64,000 bases of DNA, from positions 99,008,061 through 99,072,060 of the forward strand of contig NC_080540.1 in assembly GCF_028640845.1 (NCBI RefSeq). Direction: 5' to 3'. The notes beneath the pieces are model-generated. The model saw only the letters and a program-made list of their open reading frames with translations, did not search any database and was not told where the DNA came from. The translations under genes and the position numbers were made by a program. This document shows, one piece after another, positions 23,850-35,139 of this stretch; the stretch's first letter is position 1; each line of letters opens with the position of its first letter. The stretch comes from Ahaetulla prasina (taxonomy: Eukaryota; Chordata; Lepidosauria; Squamata; Colubridae).

Positions 23850-24037
23850 TGTTAGGTTCAGGCAATGAAGAGGCAGGAGACCAACGAGTGGCAACAGCTC
23901 TTTAGTTTATTGTGACCCAGCAAAAAACAACCGGCAAAAACCCCTCTTTAAATACTCTTTTGGCTGAGGCTTCAACCAATCAGCAACGTGCAATTTTCCC
24001 GCCCAAAATTCCCTCTCGAAGTTCAAAATACATTACA
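23850..24037 (-). mobile_element. Solo LTR with 5-bp TSD
   Basis: A 188-bp block starts TG and ends CA (TGTTAGG ... ATTACA on the plus strand) and is flanked by gtccg at 23845-23849 and 24038-24042. On the minus strand it has a TATA-like TATTTAAAG followed by an AATAAA signal and a CCTAACA end, the order U3-R-U5 of an LTR promoter. No internal gag or pol remains. The LTR class (Ty3-type or retroviral) cannot be told from this. Confidence 0.8.
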
Positions 24038-24142
24038 GTCCGGGTGTGTGTGTGTAAAGATGGGTGGGGGGAGTGGAGTGGGATGTATTGAAAAAATTCT
24101 TTATAAAACTCTTTAATTAAAAAAATAGAATTATGCATTGGG

Positions 24143-25080
24143 GAAGGGTCTTCACTAGATGAATGGGGTCATAGCTTGTATATCTTTTACACAAAGATTA
24201 TATTTAAATGAGCCTTTGCAAAGCATTTAAAGGTTTGTGTGCTTTGCAAAGCAGTGTAGGTTGGTGTGAACCAAAAGCCCTCTCCTGGAAGCTTAAAAAG
24301 CCTAAAAAGCTTAGGCTTAAAAAGCCTAAAAACATTTATTTTAAGAATTCTTAGTGTAATGGGTGTGCACACTTATGGAAATCAACTGGGAAGGACTTTG
24401 AAATAGCTTGGTTAAGCCTTCTTTGTACTTCAAAGAAGTACTTCATTCACACTAACATGCTTTGTGAAACACCTCTTCAGGTCTTTCTGTCAAAATGTGG
24501 GACTGGGTGAAGTTCACAAATCAAGGGAAGTGCCTGATAAATTAAGAATTGTAGTTAACTCTAACAATTCAGATACTTGCTCACAGTTTGTATTTACCAG
24601 GTTAAAGCCAAACATAAAGTCTTATTGCATCTTTTATTTATTTATTTATTTTATTTAATTTAGTTTGTCAAATATGTACAAGATAACAGGTATAACTATA
24701 AACATGGACATGAGCACATGAAATGAGTACAAATAAATGGGAACAGTAGGATGGTCTACTCTATCTGCTTGTAGTTCCTCCTCAAAAAATCGAACAAAGG
24801 CAGTATATTTTTTTCTTACCTAAGTCTGCTGCTTAGGGGTATATCTAGACAGTCAGTTTAATGTGCTTTTCTCTAGTCTGTGGAGCATCATAAGAATAGG
24901 CTAGAATCATTTGATCGATCTATGTAGCCAGTCTCAACTTTGTCTCAGTAAGGAGGATGACCATATTCTAATAAATTACTGCAAGGAAAATTATGGGGCA
25001 GAGACAAATGGATCTCACCCCCTGCCCCCAATTGAGGAAAAACATCCACAGATTGCTCTACAGCTGGGAGTTCCGAAGTG
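24143..25080. other. Mostly unique DNA with a LINE tail remnant
   Basis: No gene seen. Positions 24640-24760 look like a minus-strand, diverged 3' UTR of the CR1/Rex1-type LINE (TTATTTAATTTAGTTTGTCA, then a GGGAACAGTAGGA motif). A short AAAAGCCTAAAAAGC repeat occurs at 24295-24335. Confidence 0.45.
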
Positions 25081-25084
25081 AGTT

Positions 25085-25293
25085 TGAATGGATGGATGGA
25101 TGAATGGATGGTACAGTGGATGGATGGATGGATGGATGGATGGATGGATGGATGGATGGATGGATGGATGGATGGATGGATGGTACAGTGGATGGATGGA
25201 TGGATGGATGGATGGATGGATGGATGGATGAATGGATGGTACAGTGGATGGATGGATGGATGGATGGATGGATGGATGGATGGATGGTACAGT
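25085..25293. repeat. GGAT minisatellite with interspersed GTACAGT
   Basis: About 45 GGAT units broken by GTACAGT at 25111, 25183, 25239 and 25287 and by AATG variants. Repeats are in all frames, so the Trp-Met-Asp-Gly and Ser-Ile-His-Pro ORFs are artefacts. Confidence 0.95.
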
Positions 25294-25319
25294 GTGTTTA
25301 ACCATGCCATCTATCAGAA

Positions 25320-27300
25320 ATATTAAATGTAATTACAGTTCTAGTGACTAGATGTGGTCTGCCTGTAAGATAGTAAACACATGACATTAAAGAGCAACCT
25401 GTTTTTCTATGTGGGGTTAATAGGCAGTCACTATATAAAGTCCTGGTCTACCATTAAGAAAAAGTTTGGTCTTCCTACTATCTCTACTGTAGCAACAAGC
25501 TCATTAGGGAATGTGGTAGACCAGGACCTCTCTAAGATGACCAGCGTATTCACAACAGATATCTTGATAATGGCAATGGCTTTAGAGAGTTCTGCTCTAT
25601 AACGTTTTTTTAGAGATCTTGAAGCTGCTTTCTCCTAATGGCCTGAGGGAGAAGCTGGAAGGATAAATTCCTACATGACCTGAAAACAACCAATAGATCT
25701 TAGCAGATTCCAACCTCTATTGCATTTTCACCATAGTTGCATTAAATATGATACAAATTGTGCATATAACAAAACACCTGTCAGGAGCGGATGGCACATT
25801 GCCATATCCAGTCAGACAAATCCAAAATTAACTGACCTTGATTATAGGCTGGGGATGAAATGAAGGCTACGTTAAATAGACGTCACTGAAGAACAATCAG
25901 CAAGCCACCTTTGAACCAAAATTAGGGGAAGATGTTAAATGTGTCCTAGGGGATGTTGCATGTGATTTTTTAAACACAAAAATTCTAGTAACTAGAGAAG
26001 AAATAACAGTGTTTTCTTATTTCTGAAGCTAGAGTTACAGGAATCATGTTTCTTGCACCCAGATGAGCCCCAGCCAAGGTTAGAAAGATCTCATGAAGAA
26101 TGTTGATTAGAGAGGATTGGACCATGTGCACAAAGAGGGAATTATTTTACAGCTGATAAGACTATGAGATAAGAAAGGGATGCCCAGATATCATTCAAAA
26201 TGGAGAGGCACTATAGTATCGTTCTTTGAAATGCAGTATAGCAACTTTGATTTGTGAGAGGTGTCCCAACCCTAATTGTTATTTTAACAAGCTGCTCCTG
26301 TACTTAATTGTGGAAGGAAAAGAGATAAGAAAGCAGTCATGACACATCCTTGCAATCTGTTACATTTCACCAAAGACATAAATTCTATAACTATTTGAGC
26401 TCCTTGACAGACTTCTATAAAGAATCTCACAGTGAGATGAACAACTAGGAAAACACATTTGAATTACCTATTTTAATATTAACTACTCAAAAATCTATAA
26501 CTAATTTTAGTCTTATGTTGTCTTTCTACAGTACTTGCCACTATGCAAAATATAATGAAATATTTAGAAACATAAATCCAAACTGTTATTTCTTTAACAC
26601 AAGAAACCACGGACTAAACGAAGTGGAGAAATGAGGTATTTTCTCTCTTAGATATAAGTCTGACTTAAGTGATTACCAATTTGGTTTTTGTATTTGCTGC
26701 ATTGGTACATTCCAATTAATATGTGGTTTTTCCCCCCTGCAATTGGCTATCACCTACAACTACCAGTCAAAAGGTAGTAATCTGGTTCAACTTCATACAA
26801 AGCTATGGATTGCTTAACTATGATTTAAACCAAGTTGTCTTAACCAACTATGATTTAAACCAAGTTGGAACAAACCAAATTGGCTAAATTCATGCAACAT
26901 AAAAGTATGGTATATAGACTTTTATAGCCAGGTCACATAGAATGCTAGATCAGGCCACACAGCTCAGATAATGGCTTAGCAAAGTCTGTCATTCCATCCA
27001 TTGAGTAGCTATTCTGTCCTTTCTTCCTCAATGGATTTTTCTTGTAAGAAAAAAGTAAGACAAAAATATAGAGGAATACAAACAGAAGATATTGTCACAC
27101 ATTTACACAATCATAACTTCTGAAAACACTCCTTTCTTAGTAAAAACATCGTCAGTGCTCCAAAAAATAGTATTACTAAACAAGAGACACACCGTTTTTT
27201 CAAAATTTTGGTCAAGCATTATTCAAGCTAGACAACATTTTAAGAATCACAGTTTATCTTCTCAGAGTTTATAAGATATCTGAAGTGTGTTACGAGACTG
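25320..27300. other. Unique DNA without recognised features
   Basis: Nearly 2 kb of A/T-rich sequence without LINE, SINE or exon signals that I recognise. ACTATGATTTAAACCAAGTTG is repeated at about 26818 and 26850. The short ORF at 25381-25602 has no recognisable family. Confidence 0.4.
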
Positions 27301-27314
27301 AGGAGGGTTTGCCC

Positions 27315-27599
27315 CAGGGGTGAAATCCAGCAGGTTCTGGAGAACCTCTAGCGGAAATTTTGAGCAGTTTGGAGAACTGGTAGCAGAAATTTTGAGTAGC
27401 AAATACCACCTCTGGCTGGCCCCAGAGTGGGGTGGGAATGGAGATTTTGCAATATCCTTCCCCCAGGAGTGGGAAGGGAATGGAGATTTTGCAGTATCCT
27501 TCCCCTGCCATGCCCACCAAGCCACACCCACCATGCCAAACACGCCCACCAAGCCATGCCCACAGAACAGGTAGTAAAAAATTTTGAATTTCACCACTG
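27315..27599 (+). mobile_element. hAT-like family A copy 4
   Basis: Starts CAGGGGTGAAATCCAGCAGG and ends TTTCACCACTG. Flanks gtttgccc and atttgcat share only TTTGC, so the TSD is weak. The body has two CCTTCCCC repeats and ACCAAGCCACACCCACC. Confidence 0.8.
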
Positions 27600-27649
27600 A
27601 TTTGCATGGGGTGTGTGACTCTATGCATGCAGATATTTTTTTTATTTTT
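27400..27649 (+). repeat. 250-bp direct repeat, copy 1
   Basis: Positions 27400-27649 and 28321-28570 are identical by eye over 250 bp. The repeat covers the right part of family A copy 4 and 50 bp of flank (GGGGTGTGTGACTCTATGC). Confidence 0.9.
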
Positions 27650-27895
27650 CAACCGTAATTGATTTTGTGTGTTACAGTCTTGAGAGGAATTATAATTAGT
27701 GGAGTATGTAAGCAGAAATATAGCCTTCTTCATTTTTACAGATATCACAGGATTTAAAGACCTTAACACAGTACAAGGCTGGTCTTAAATCATCATCTTT
27801 CTGGATGTATTTGGAATGGAACATACACTTGTAAAATAGAAGAATGATTCCAACAATGCTGAGAAACCATTCATAAGATTTGGATATCTCTACAT

Positions 27896-28017
27896 CAGGC
27901 TGGATCCCAGGTCAGATGCATCACATACTAGCCACACCCATGGCCAGTTTAGTGAAGGGGGGGGAGTCCTGATACATCATGTGACGACGCCATGAGAACG
28001 TGAGTTTGACAGCCCAG
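27896..28017 (-). mobile_element. hAT-like family C copy with perfect TSD
   Basis: Flanking ctctacat at 27888-27895 and 28018-28025 are identical. On the minus strand the element resembles the copies at 43946 and 48641 (TGTCAAACTCACGTTCTC and TCACATGATG). It is 122 bp and non-coding. Confidence 0.85.
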
Positions 28018-28320
28018 CTCTACATGATATCTTTTGCCAAGTCTGTCTTTCCTAAACACATTCATTTATAGAGCACTCTGACCTAGTTGGTGTTCTCCAA
28101 AGTCCTGTTTAGTTCCCTGCTTACCTGCCTGAAACCTTTGATCACCTTTGGAGGCCTTCATTCAAAAGCTTCCACCAAGCAAAGCAAAATAAATGGGCAT
28201 AAGGGAGCAGATCTTCTCCGATCTGAGGAATCATGGGCATCATAAGCATCACTATACTTCTATAGTCTGTTTTTAGTTAGTATATGTTCATCCTCCAGGA
28301 ATTATTTTCTTTAAAAGTAT

Positions 28321-28570
28321 CAAATACCACCTCTGGCTGGCCCCAGAGTGGGGTGGGAATGGAGATTTTGCAATATCCTTCCCCCAGGAGTGGGAAGGGA
28401 ATGGAGATTTTGCAGTATCCTTCCCCTGCCATGCCCACCAAGCCACACCCACCATGCCAAACACGCCCACCAAGCCATGCCCACAGAACAGGTAGTAAAA
28501 AATTTTGAATTTCACCACTGATTTGCATGGGGTGTGTGACTCTATGCATGCAGATATTTTTTTTATTTTT
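28321..28570 (+). repeat. 250-bp direct repeat, copy 2
   Basis: Second copy of 27400-27649. It carries a truncated family A element (28321-28520, no left end) plus the same unrelated flank, and then changes abruptly to an L2 tail at 28590. Confidence 0.9.
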
Positions 28571-28587
28571 TTTGTAAACCTCAATTG

Positions 28588-28644
28588 TAAACCTGGCTGT
28601 AAACCGCCCTGAGTCCCTCGGGAGAAGGGCGGTATACAAATTAA

Positions 28645-28728
<84 letters not shown>

Positions 28729-28735
28729 TTCTAGA
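28588..28735 (+). mobile_element. L2 3' tail with long ATT array
   Basis: CCTGGCTGTAAACCGCCCTG and the rest of the L2 hairpin, then about 28 ATT units from 28647 to 28733. The poly-Asn ORF across it is an artefact. Confidence 0.88.
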
Positions 28736-29172
28736 AACATTCATAATGAAAATTTGTTCTTCTCCCATGAGTATCTGCCATTCAGCTAATGCCTAATGAG
28801 GATGTCCTCATGAGCTACCACATCTCTTGGAGGTTCATTGTGACCTGGAGAGAGACTTTTTAGTGAAACTTGTATTTTATTAATAAACTAACCTGAGCAA
28901 GTAGACAGAATGCAGCTTGAGGGTGAGAATTGCATGCAGAGTTCCAATTGAAGGACTTTCCTAAAATCACAAATGAAACTGTAAGGTGTAAAAGAATTGA
29001 CTAGACGAGGATAACTTATTGTGGTTTTAATGGCATTGAAATGAAATGAAATGAAATATAGGTTTGTTTCTCCAAATCTCAGTATGAGCTTTAGCATTCC
29101 ACTTAAAAACTGAGTGTGGTTCTCAACCTAAAAAAAACCTCTCCATTAAATTTATGAATTGGGGGTTGCAAC

Positions 29173-29449
29173 CAGGGGTAAAATCTAAAAATTTTCCCTA
29201 CCGATTCTGTGGGCATGGATTAATTGGTGGGCATGGCTTGGTGGTCAGATGACTGGGTGGGCATGGCCAATAACAATAAATAATAAAAATAATAAACAAA
29301 GTATAAAAAACAATAAGAGGTACCAAAAACCAACTTTCACACTTTACACATACACACCACAACACAACCGACTCACACACAATGTAAAAGCAGCTGCACT
29401 TCACACTTCACACAGCCACAAAAAGCTCAAAAACCAACTTTCACACTTT

Positions 29450-29481
<32 letters not shown>

Positions 29482-30742
29482 CCACATACAGCTTTCTGAG
29501 ATTTTGTGTGTTTGTGTAGTTTAGTTTAGTTTAGTTTATTCAAATTTGTATACCGCCCTATCTCCCTAGGGACTCAGGGCGGTTCACAGGCAGATAAAAT
29601 ACATATAAATACAAGATAAAATGTCTGTTAAAAAACTTATTAAATATAGCCCGATAATTAAAACAATATATATAAAAACCCATTTAAAATCTAAATTTAA
29701 AAAATTTTAAAAACCTAATCCAGCCCTGCGCAGACAAATAGATATGTTTTAAGCTCGCGGCGGAAGGTTCGGAGGTCCGGAAGTTGACGAAGTCCTGGGG
29801 GGAGTTTGTTCCAGAGGGTGGGAGCCCCCACAGAGAAGGCCCTTCCCCTGGGTGTCGCCAGACGGCATTGCCTAGCCGATGGCACCCTGAGGAGTCCCTC
29901 TCTGTGAGAGCGCACGGGTCGGTGAGAGGTATTTGGTAGCAGCAGGCGGTCCCGTAGATAACCCGGCCCAATGCCATGGAGCGCTTTAAAGATAGTTACC
30001 AGCACCTTGAAGCGCACCCGGAAAGCCACAGGCAGCCAGTGCAGTCTGCGCAGGAGAGGTGTCACGTGGGTGCCACGAGGGGCTCCCTCTATCACCCGCG
30101 CAGCCGCAGTGTAGTTAGAGTGTAGTTAGAGTGAAACACTACAGAAACACACCAAATCTCAGAAAGCTGCACAAATATTTTATTTTATTATTTTATTTTA
30201 TTCTATTTTATTGTGGACTTCAAATCCCAGAGTTCCTCAGCCAGCAAAGCCAGTCAGTTGATCACCAAAGAAATAGATTAGCTAAGCGATTGATTCTGTC
30301 TGGCTGAAACTGAAACTGCTTTCGGGCTGGAAAAAGAGCCATGCGTTCATCAGTAATCAGGTAAGTGCCTTAGAATCTCTACTCTTACTTGTAGAAAACA
30401 TGTTTTCTACAAGTAAGAGTACAAGTAAGGTTCTGCTGATGAGGAACTCAGGTGAGATCACCAGAGGAGACTTTAATTATTATTTTTTTAAGTTTAAAGT
30501 CTCTGCCGATTTCAGCTGAGGGGCGGGATCCTCAAAGGCTTTTTTTTACTTTTAAAGGCATGTTTCGGCTGAAGCAAAACCGGCTTTTAAAAGTAAAAAA
30601 AAAAAAAAACCTCTGCTGATGGTGCAGCTCAGCAGAGGCGGGGGGGCGGGGCCAGGGATTTTTGCTACTGGTCCTCCGAACCAGCAGCCACCATCGCTAC
30701 CGGATCGCGCGAGCCGTCCGATCTGGGAGCGTTTCAGCCCTG
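29173..30742. mobile_element. Composite 1.57-kb hAT-like element with perfect 8-bp TSD
   Basis: gttgcaac occurs at 29165-29172 and 30743-30750. Between them the element starts CAGGGGTAAAATC and ends TTTCAGCCCTG, hAT-type termini. It contains CA-rich repeats (29340-29480), a nested L2 fragment (29517-30113), a perfect 42-bp palindrome (30380-30421) and an imperfect inverted repeat around TTTTACTTTTAAAGG (30541-30600). No transposase ORF is visible. Confidence 0.82.
29517..30113 (-). mobile_element. L2 LINE 3' fragment nested in the hAT-like element
   Basis: Minus-strand frame 30095-29715 reads [60 protein letters not shown] and stops after CAGLD. It is uninterrupted and very close to the 22084 copy. 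Flanks TGTAGTTTAG (about 29515) and TGTAGTTAGA (about 30112) look like its own target duplication. Confidence 0.9.
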
Positions 30743-31064
30743 GTTGCAACCCATTTGTCAATATACCCCCTCTCCATTGATAGGATATGAGGAAAAGTTC
30801 CTTTCTCTCCGTTCCCCCACTGCTGAACATCCTCCAAATCTGCCCAATTAGATTAAAGGAGTCTCTGAAGCAGATCTAAGAACACACGGAGGTTGAAGGG
30901 TAAACAGCCAGAATGGTGTGTAGCAGTTAACTATGGATTAAGGTGCAAGTCTTCCCTTAGCCGTGAAAGATCCCTGGATGACTTTGAACCAAGCAATCTG
31001 TCTCAGCCAAAAACATTTCACAAAGTTGTTTCAGTGATAGAATGAAGGAAGATTGTCATATATG

Positions 31065-31373
31065 TAGAGGTGGGTTTCAGCAGGTTCTGACCAGTTCTGG
31101 AGAACCAGTAGCAGAAATTTTGAGTAGTTTGGAGAACCGGTAGTAAAAATTCTGACTGGCCCCGCCCCCATCTATTCTCTGCCTCCCAAGTCCCAGCTAA
31201 TTGGGAGGAAATGAAGATTTTGCAGTAACCCTTCCCTGGAGTGGGGAGGGAATAGAGATTTTACAGTATCCTTCCCCTGCCACACCCACCAAGCCACACC
31301 CACCAAGCTATTCCCTCCACGCCATGCCATGGCACACCACGCCCACAGAACCAATTTTTGAATCCCACCACTG
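31065..31373 (+). mobile_element. hAT-like family A copy 6
   Basis: Starts TAGAGGTGGGTTTCAGCAGG and ends TCCCACCACTG. Flanks catatatg and aatatatg match at 7 of 8. It is a full-length family member without a coding frame. Confidence 0.88.
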
Positions 31374-31799
31374 AATATATGTCACTCTGATGGAGGAAGA
31401 GAGAGTTAGGAAAGATTGCGAAAGAGAGGAGAAATCCCAAAGTTTGCTTACCTAGCATAGAATACGTTCTTTAAAATGTGCAAGGCAAAAGAACCGCCCC
31501 CTCCAATATTGTCATACATATGTATGACTGCTATTTAGTAGTAGAAAGTCCATGGGATTTATTCCAAGTAAGTTGAAAAGATTGCAACCTTTAATATCTA
31601 ACTATCTCATGAGGTATCTTATCTGAGCTAGTAAACCAAAACCTGCAGTGCAAAGTCCTCACTTGATCTACCTCATTTATTAATGTATTACTTAATAGTA
31701 TAATGGCACCATCTGAACAAAGACGAATATTGTACAGTGCCAAATGGCACTGCTGTAATACATTCTCTGTATAAATGGGCTTCACAGCACCTACGGGAA

Positions 31800-31930
31800 C
31801 TAACTTTGTCTAGTAGTTAAGACATTAGATTAGGAATGGGAAAACCTGAATTCTGGTCCTGTTTTCGGCCTGGCAGTTGGGTGATTTTGAGCCAATTGTT
31901 TTCTCCCTGCCCTAGGAAGGAGGCTATAGC
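31800..31930 (+). mobile_element. MIR/CORE-like SINE fragment
   Basis: AACCTGAATTCTGGTCCTG followed by TTGGGTGATTTTGAGCCAAT and a TTCTCCCTGCCCTAGG segment, as in the other degraded copies at 16440 and 55640. Positions 31,374-31,800 and 31,930-32,800 show nothing else; the ORF at 32216-32488 is unsupported. Confidence 0.5.
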
Positions 31931-32837
31931 AAACTACTTCCGAAAATGCTTGGATTGCTAGGACAGGAATCAAATCTGATTTAGAGGCATTAATAAAGGA
32001 GAATATTTTTAACTCAGAATTGATATAAGGGGTCCTTGGTACTCTCTGAGCTTGGTTGTTTTCTTGCAGATGTTTAATTACCCACACTAGGTAATATCAT
32101 CAGTGATCCTTTAGAGGCAATTAAAATAATAATAATGCACCCCTCCCCCCCTCAAATCCTTTGAGCTGGATTTTGGCCACATGTTCCAGTTAATTTCCTT
32201 TTAATAACTGTCGCTTTGCCTGAATTGGTACCAACAGAACAACAGGATGTGTTCTCTAAAATCACTGCATTTTTAAGCCAGAGGGAATTTTTGTGTCACT
32301 ATATTCCAGGTTCTTCCTCCAGCAGAGCTATTTCTGGACATGGATTGACCACTTTTTCGAAGCTCACCCAACTTGTGCTTAGAAAGAGCCCAACTGATGG
32401 ATCACAGGTATGGTGGAGAGGTTATGAAGCACACTTGGGATGTTCCTCCAGCTTCATCCCATGCCTTTCCTTTGCAAAGTCAGGCTAGTAGCAGGCTTGG
32501 AGGGAGAGGCCCTGGGTGAAGTAGGAACTCCATTCTTGCATAGTGGTGCAAGCGACTGTCAGTGAGGGTTGAGAGTTGCTGGCTTGGCAGTGCCCAAAAA
32601 CACAGTGTGGAGTACTGCCAATTCTACTCCCCTCCCACTAATGAAAACAGCAAAGAGTATCACCATGTAAAACCACATGTTGGCCCTCCACCCCATCAGC
32701 CCAAAACAAAATAGCCAGCAATATAGTAAGGAGCTGAAAATTTAATATATCAAAAGCAAGGTGGTTGTAGTTGATAGGGAAAATAACATGAATAATTACA
32801 GTGTGTGTGTGTGTATGTGTGTTTGTATGAATTTCAG

Positions 32838-33290
32838 ATAAGTGACTATCGAGACTCTTCTTAAAAACATCCAGTGATGGAGTGCCCACAATTTCTGAAG
32901 GCAAGATGTTCCACTGATTAATTGTCCTCCCTGTTAGGAGGTTTCTCCTTAATTCCAGGTTGCTTCTTTCTTTGATTAGTTTCCAACCATTGTTTCTTGT
33001 CCTGCCATCCAGTGCTTTGGAGAATAATTTGACCATCTCTTCTTTGTGGCAGTCCCTCAAGTACTGGAATACTGTTATCATATTGCCCCTAATTCTTCTT
33101 TTCTTTAGACTAGCGAAACCCAGCCGTTCTTCATATGTTTTGGTCTCCAGGCCTTTGATCGTCTTAGTTGCTCTTCTCTAAACTTTTTCCAAAGTCTCAA
33201 CATCTTTTTTGTAGTATGGTGACCAAATTAGTTGCAATATTTCAGTTGTGGTCTTACTAGGGTTTTATAGTGTTAGTAGTACTATTACAT
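32838..33290 (-). mobile_element. CR1 LINE 3' end
   Basis: On the minus strand: VFQYLRDCHKEE, LFSKALDGRTRNNGWKLIKE, RSNLELRRN, INQWNILPSEIV and SLDVFKKSLDSHL, the CR1 C-terminus. A GT/GTAT microsatellite lies at its 3' end (32801-32824). Confidence 0.92.
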
Positions 33291-33379
33291 ATTAAGACAT
33301 GCAACAGTTGATGGACAGACAGCAAGTAGAAGGCAGTTTGTTGTGAGGAACAAGCATCAGAAGAGAAAATGGTTGTATA

Positions 33380-33774
33380 CAGGTAGTCCTCGACTTACAA
33401 CAGTTTGTTTAGTGACTGTTCAAAGCTATAATGGCACTAGAAAATATGATTTATGACCGTTTTTCACCATTATGACTTTTGTAGCATCTCCATGATGTTA
33501 TGATCAAAATTCAGATACTTGGTAACTGGTTCTTATTTATCACCGTTGCTGTGTCCCAAGGTCATGTGATCACCTTTGTGACCCTCTGACAAACAAAGTC
33601 AATGGGGAAACCAGATTCACTTAACAACCAGATTACTAACTTATCAACTGCAATATTTCACTTAACAATTATGGCAAGAAAAGTCATAAAATAGAGCAAA
33701 ACTTGCTTAACAAATGTCTCATTTAACAACAGAAATTTTGTACTCAATTCTGGTCATAAGTCAAGGACTACCTG
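33380..33774. mobile_element. TA-type MITE, family E copy 3
   Basis: The clearest uninterrupted copy, 395 bp. It starts CAGGTAGTCCTCGACTTACA and ends TAAGTCAAGGACTACCTG, inverted ends of about 18 bp flanked by TATA and CATA. It is non-coding. Positions 33,800-34,470 beyond it are A-rich unique DNA. Confidence 0.88.
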
Positions 33775-34474
33775 CATAAATATGGTGACCATATTTTCTT
33801 GGAAAAAATAAAGGACAACAAAAAAGGCAAGCCTAAAAAAGGCAAATCTGAAAGAAGTTCAAGGATAAAAAATATTTCTAACTTTGCTTTACAATTTTCA
33901 AATATTTTATTAGTTTATAAATATATAAAACGCAGAAATACAAAGAAAAATGAAAATAATGGGAAAATAAAAGAGGAAAAGGGGAAGACAAAAAAATGTA
34001 GGGGAAAGGGGAAGGGGAAATAAAAGCATTGACTTCTGACTCTTTTTGGTGCAATAAAATAAGGTAGTAGCATAAAACATCAATTTTCTACTTTTATATA
34101 AAAAGATATATTAGCTGCTTCTATAACAACAAACCTATCCAATCAGCAAAACCCAAAGTTTCACTTCTTCCCCCTCAAGGACAAAGTGCAAAAGCAGTTT
34201 CCAAGCTGGAAAAAAAATGGATTGTGTTCTTTTTTTAATCAATCAAGAATCTTGTTTTACAAAGGAAAAAATCAAGAGTAAAACCAGACAAACTTTGCAA
34301 AAACACATACATCGAGGGAAGAGATGTCTTTCAGTAACTATGATTCCTGGCAATTGCCTAGATTAGTTCCTGTAGTTTTCTCAGCAAGATTTCAGAAATG
34401 GTTTGCCATTGCCTCCTTCCTACAGCCGAGAGACACAGCCTGGCCCACGGTCACCCAGTTGGCTTTATATTTCA

Positions 34475-35130
34475 GATAGAATAGAATAGAATAGAATTTA
34501 TTGGCCAAGTGTGATTGGACACACAAGGAATTTGTCTTGGTGCATATGCTCTCAGTGTACATAAAAGAAGAAGAGAAAAGAGACCTTCATCAAGGTACAA
34601 CATTTACAACACAAATGATGGTCATAGGGTACAAATTTAACACTTAATGATAATCATAGGGTACAAATAAGCAATCAGGAACAATCAATATCAATATAAA
34701 TCATAAGGATTACCAGCAACAAAGTTACAGTCACAATCATAAGTGGAAAGAGATTGGTGATGGGAACGATGAGAAGATTAATAGTAGTGCAGATTTAGTA
34801 AATAGTTTGACAGTGTTGAGGGAATTATTTGTTTAGCAGAGTGATGGCCTTCGGGAAAAACTGTTCTTGTGTCTAGTTGTTCTGGTGTGCAGTGCTCTAT
34901 AAGCGTCATTTTGAGGGTAGGAGTTGAAACAGTTTATGTCCAGGATGTGAGGGGTCTGTAAATATTTTCATGGTCCTCTTCTTGATTCGTGCACTATACA
35001 GGTCCTCAATGGAAGGCAGGTTGGTAGCAATTATTTTTTCTGCAGTTCTAATTATCCTCTGAAGTCTGTGTCTTTCTTGTTGGGTTGCAGAACCAAACCA
35101 GACAGTTATAGAGGTGCAAATGACAGACTC
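34475..35130 (-). mobile_element. L3-like LINE 3' fragment, longest copy
   Basis: Starts with an AATAG array and TTTATTGGCCAAGTGTGATT and extends 650 bp through the same 3' UTR as 11660-12172 and about 300 bp of ORF2 C-terminus (frame broken). A short MIR-like fragment (34395-34470) lies at its 3' side. Confidence 0.88.
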
Positions 35131-35139
35131 AAAAAAAAA

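Larger units (their letters stand above)
20030..24126 (+). mobile_element. Internally deleted L1 LINE bounded by a 16-bp TSD, with nested insertions
   Basis: agaattatgcattggg occurs at 20014-20029 and again at 24127-24142, exactly flanking a 5' UTR (20030-20445), a broken ORF1 (20446-21476), about 0.4 kb of A/T-rich DNA, nested L2 fragments (21903-23460), more A/T-rich DNA, a nested solo LTR (23850-24037) and a 3' end AAACTCTTTAATTAAAAAAA. A duplication of this length is typical of L1 retrotransposition. No ORF2 reverse transcriptase is visible, so ORF2 is essentially deleted. Confidence 0.85.

Noticed and set aside
25078..25326. Trp-Met-Asp-Gly and Ser-Ile-His-Pro repeat proteins
   Set aside because: They are translations of a GGAT microsatellite on both strands.
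28288..28740. Poly-asparagine protein
   Set aside because: It is an ATT array at an L2 tail joined by chance to a transposon frame.
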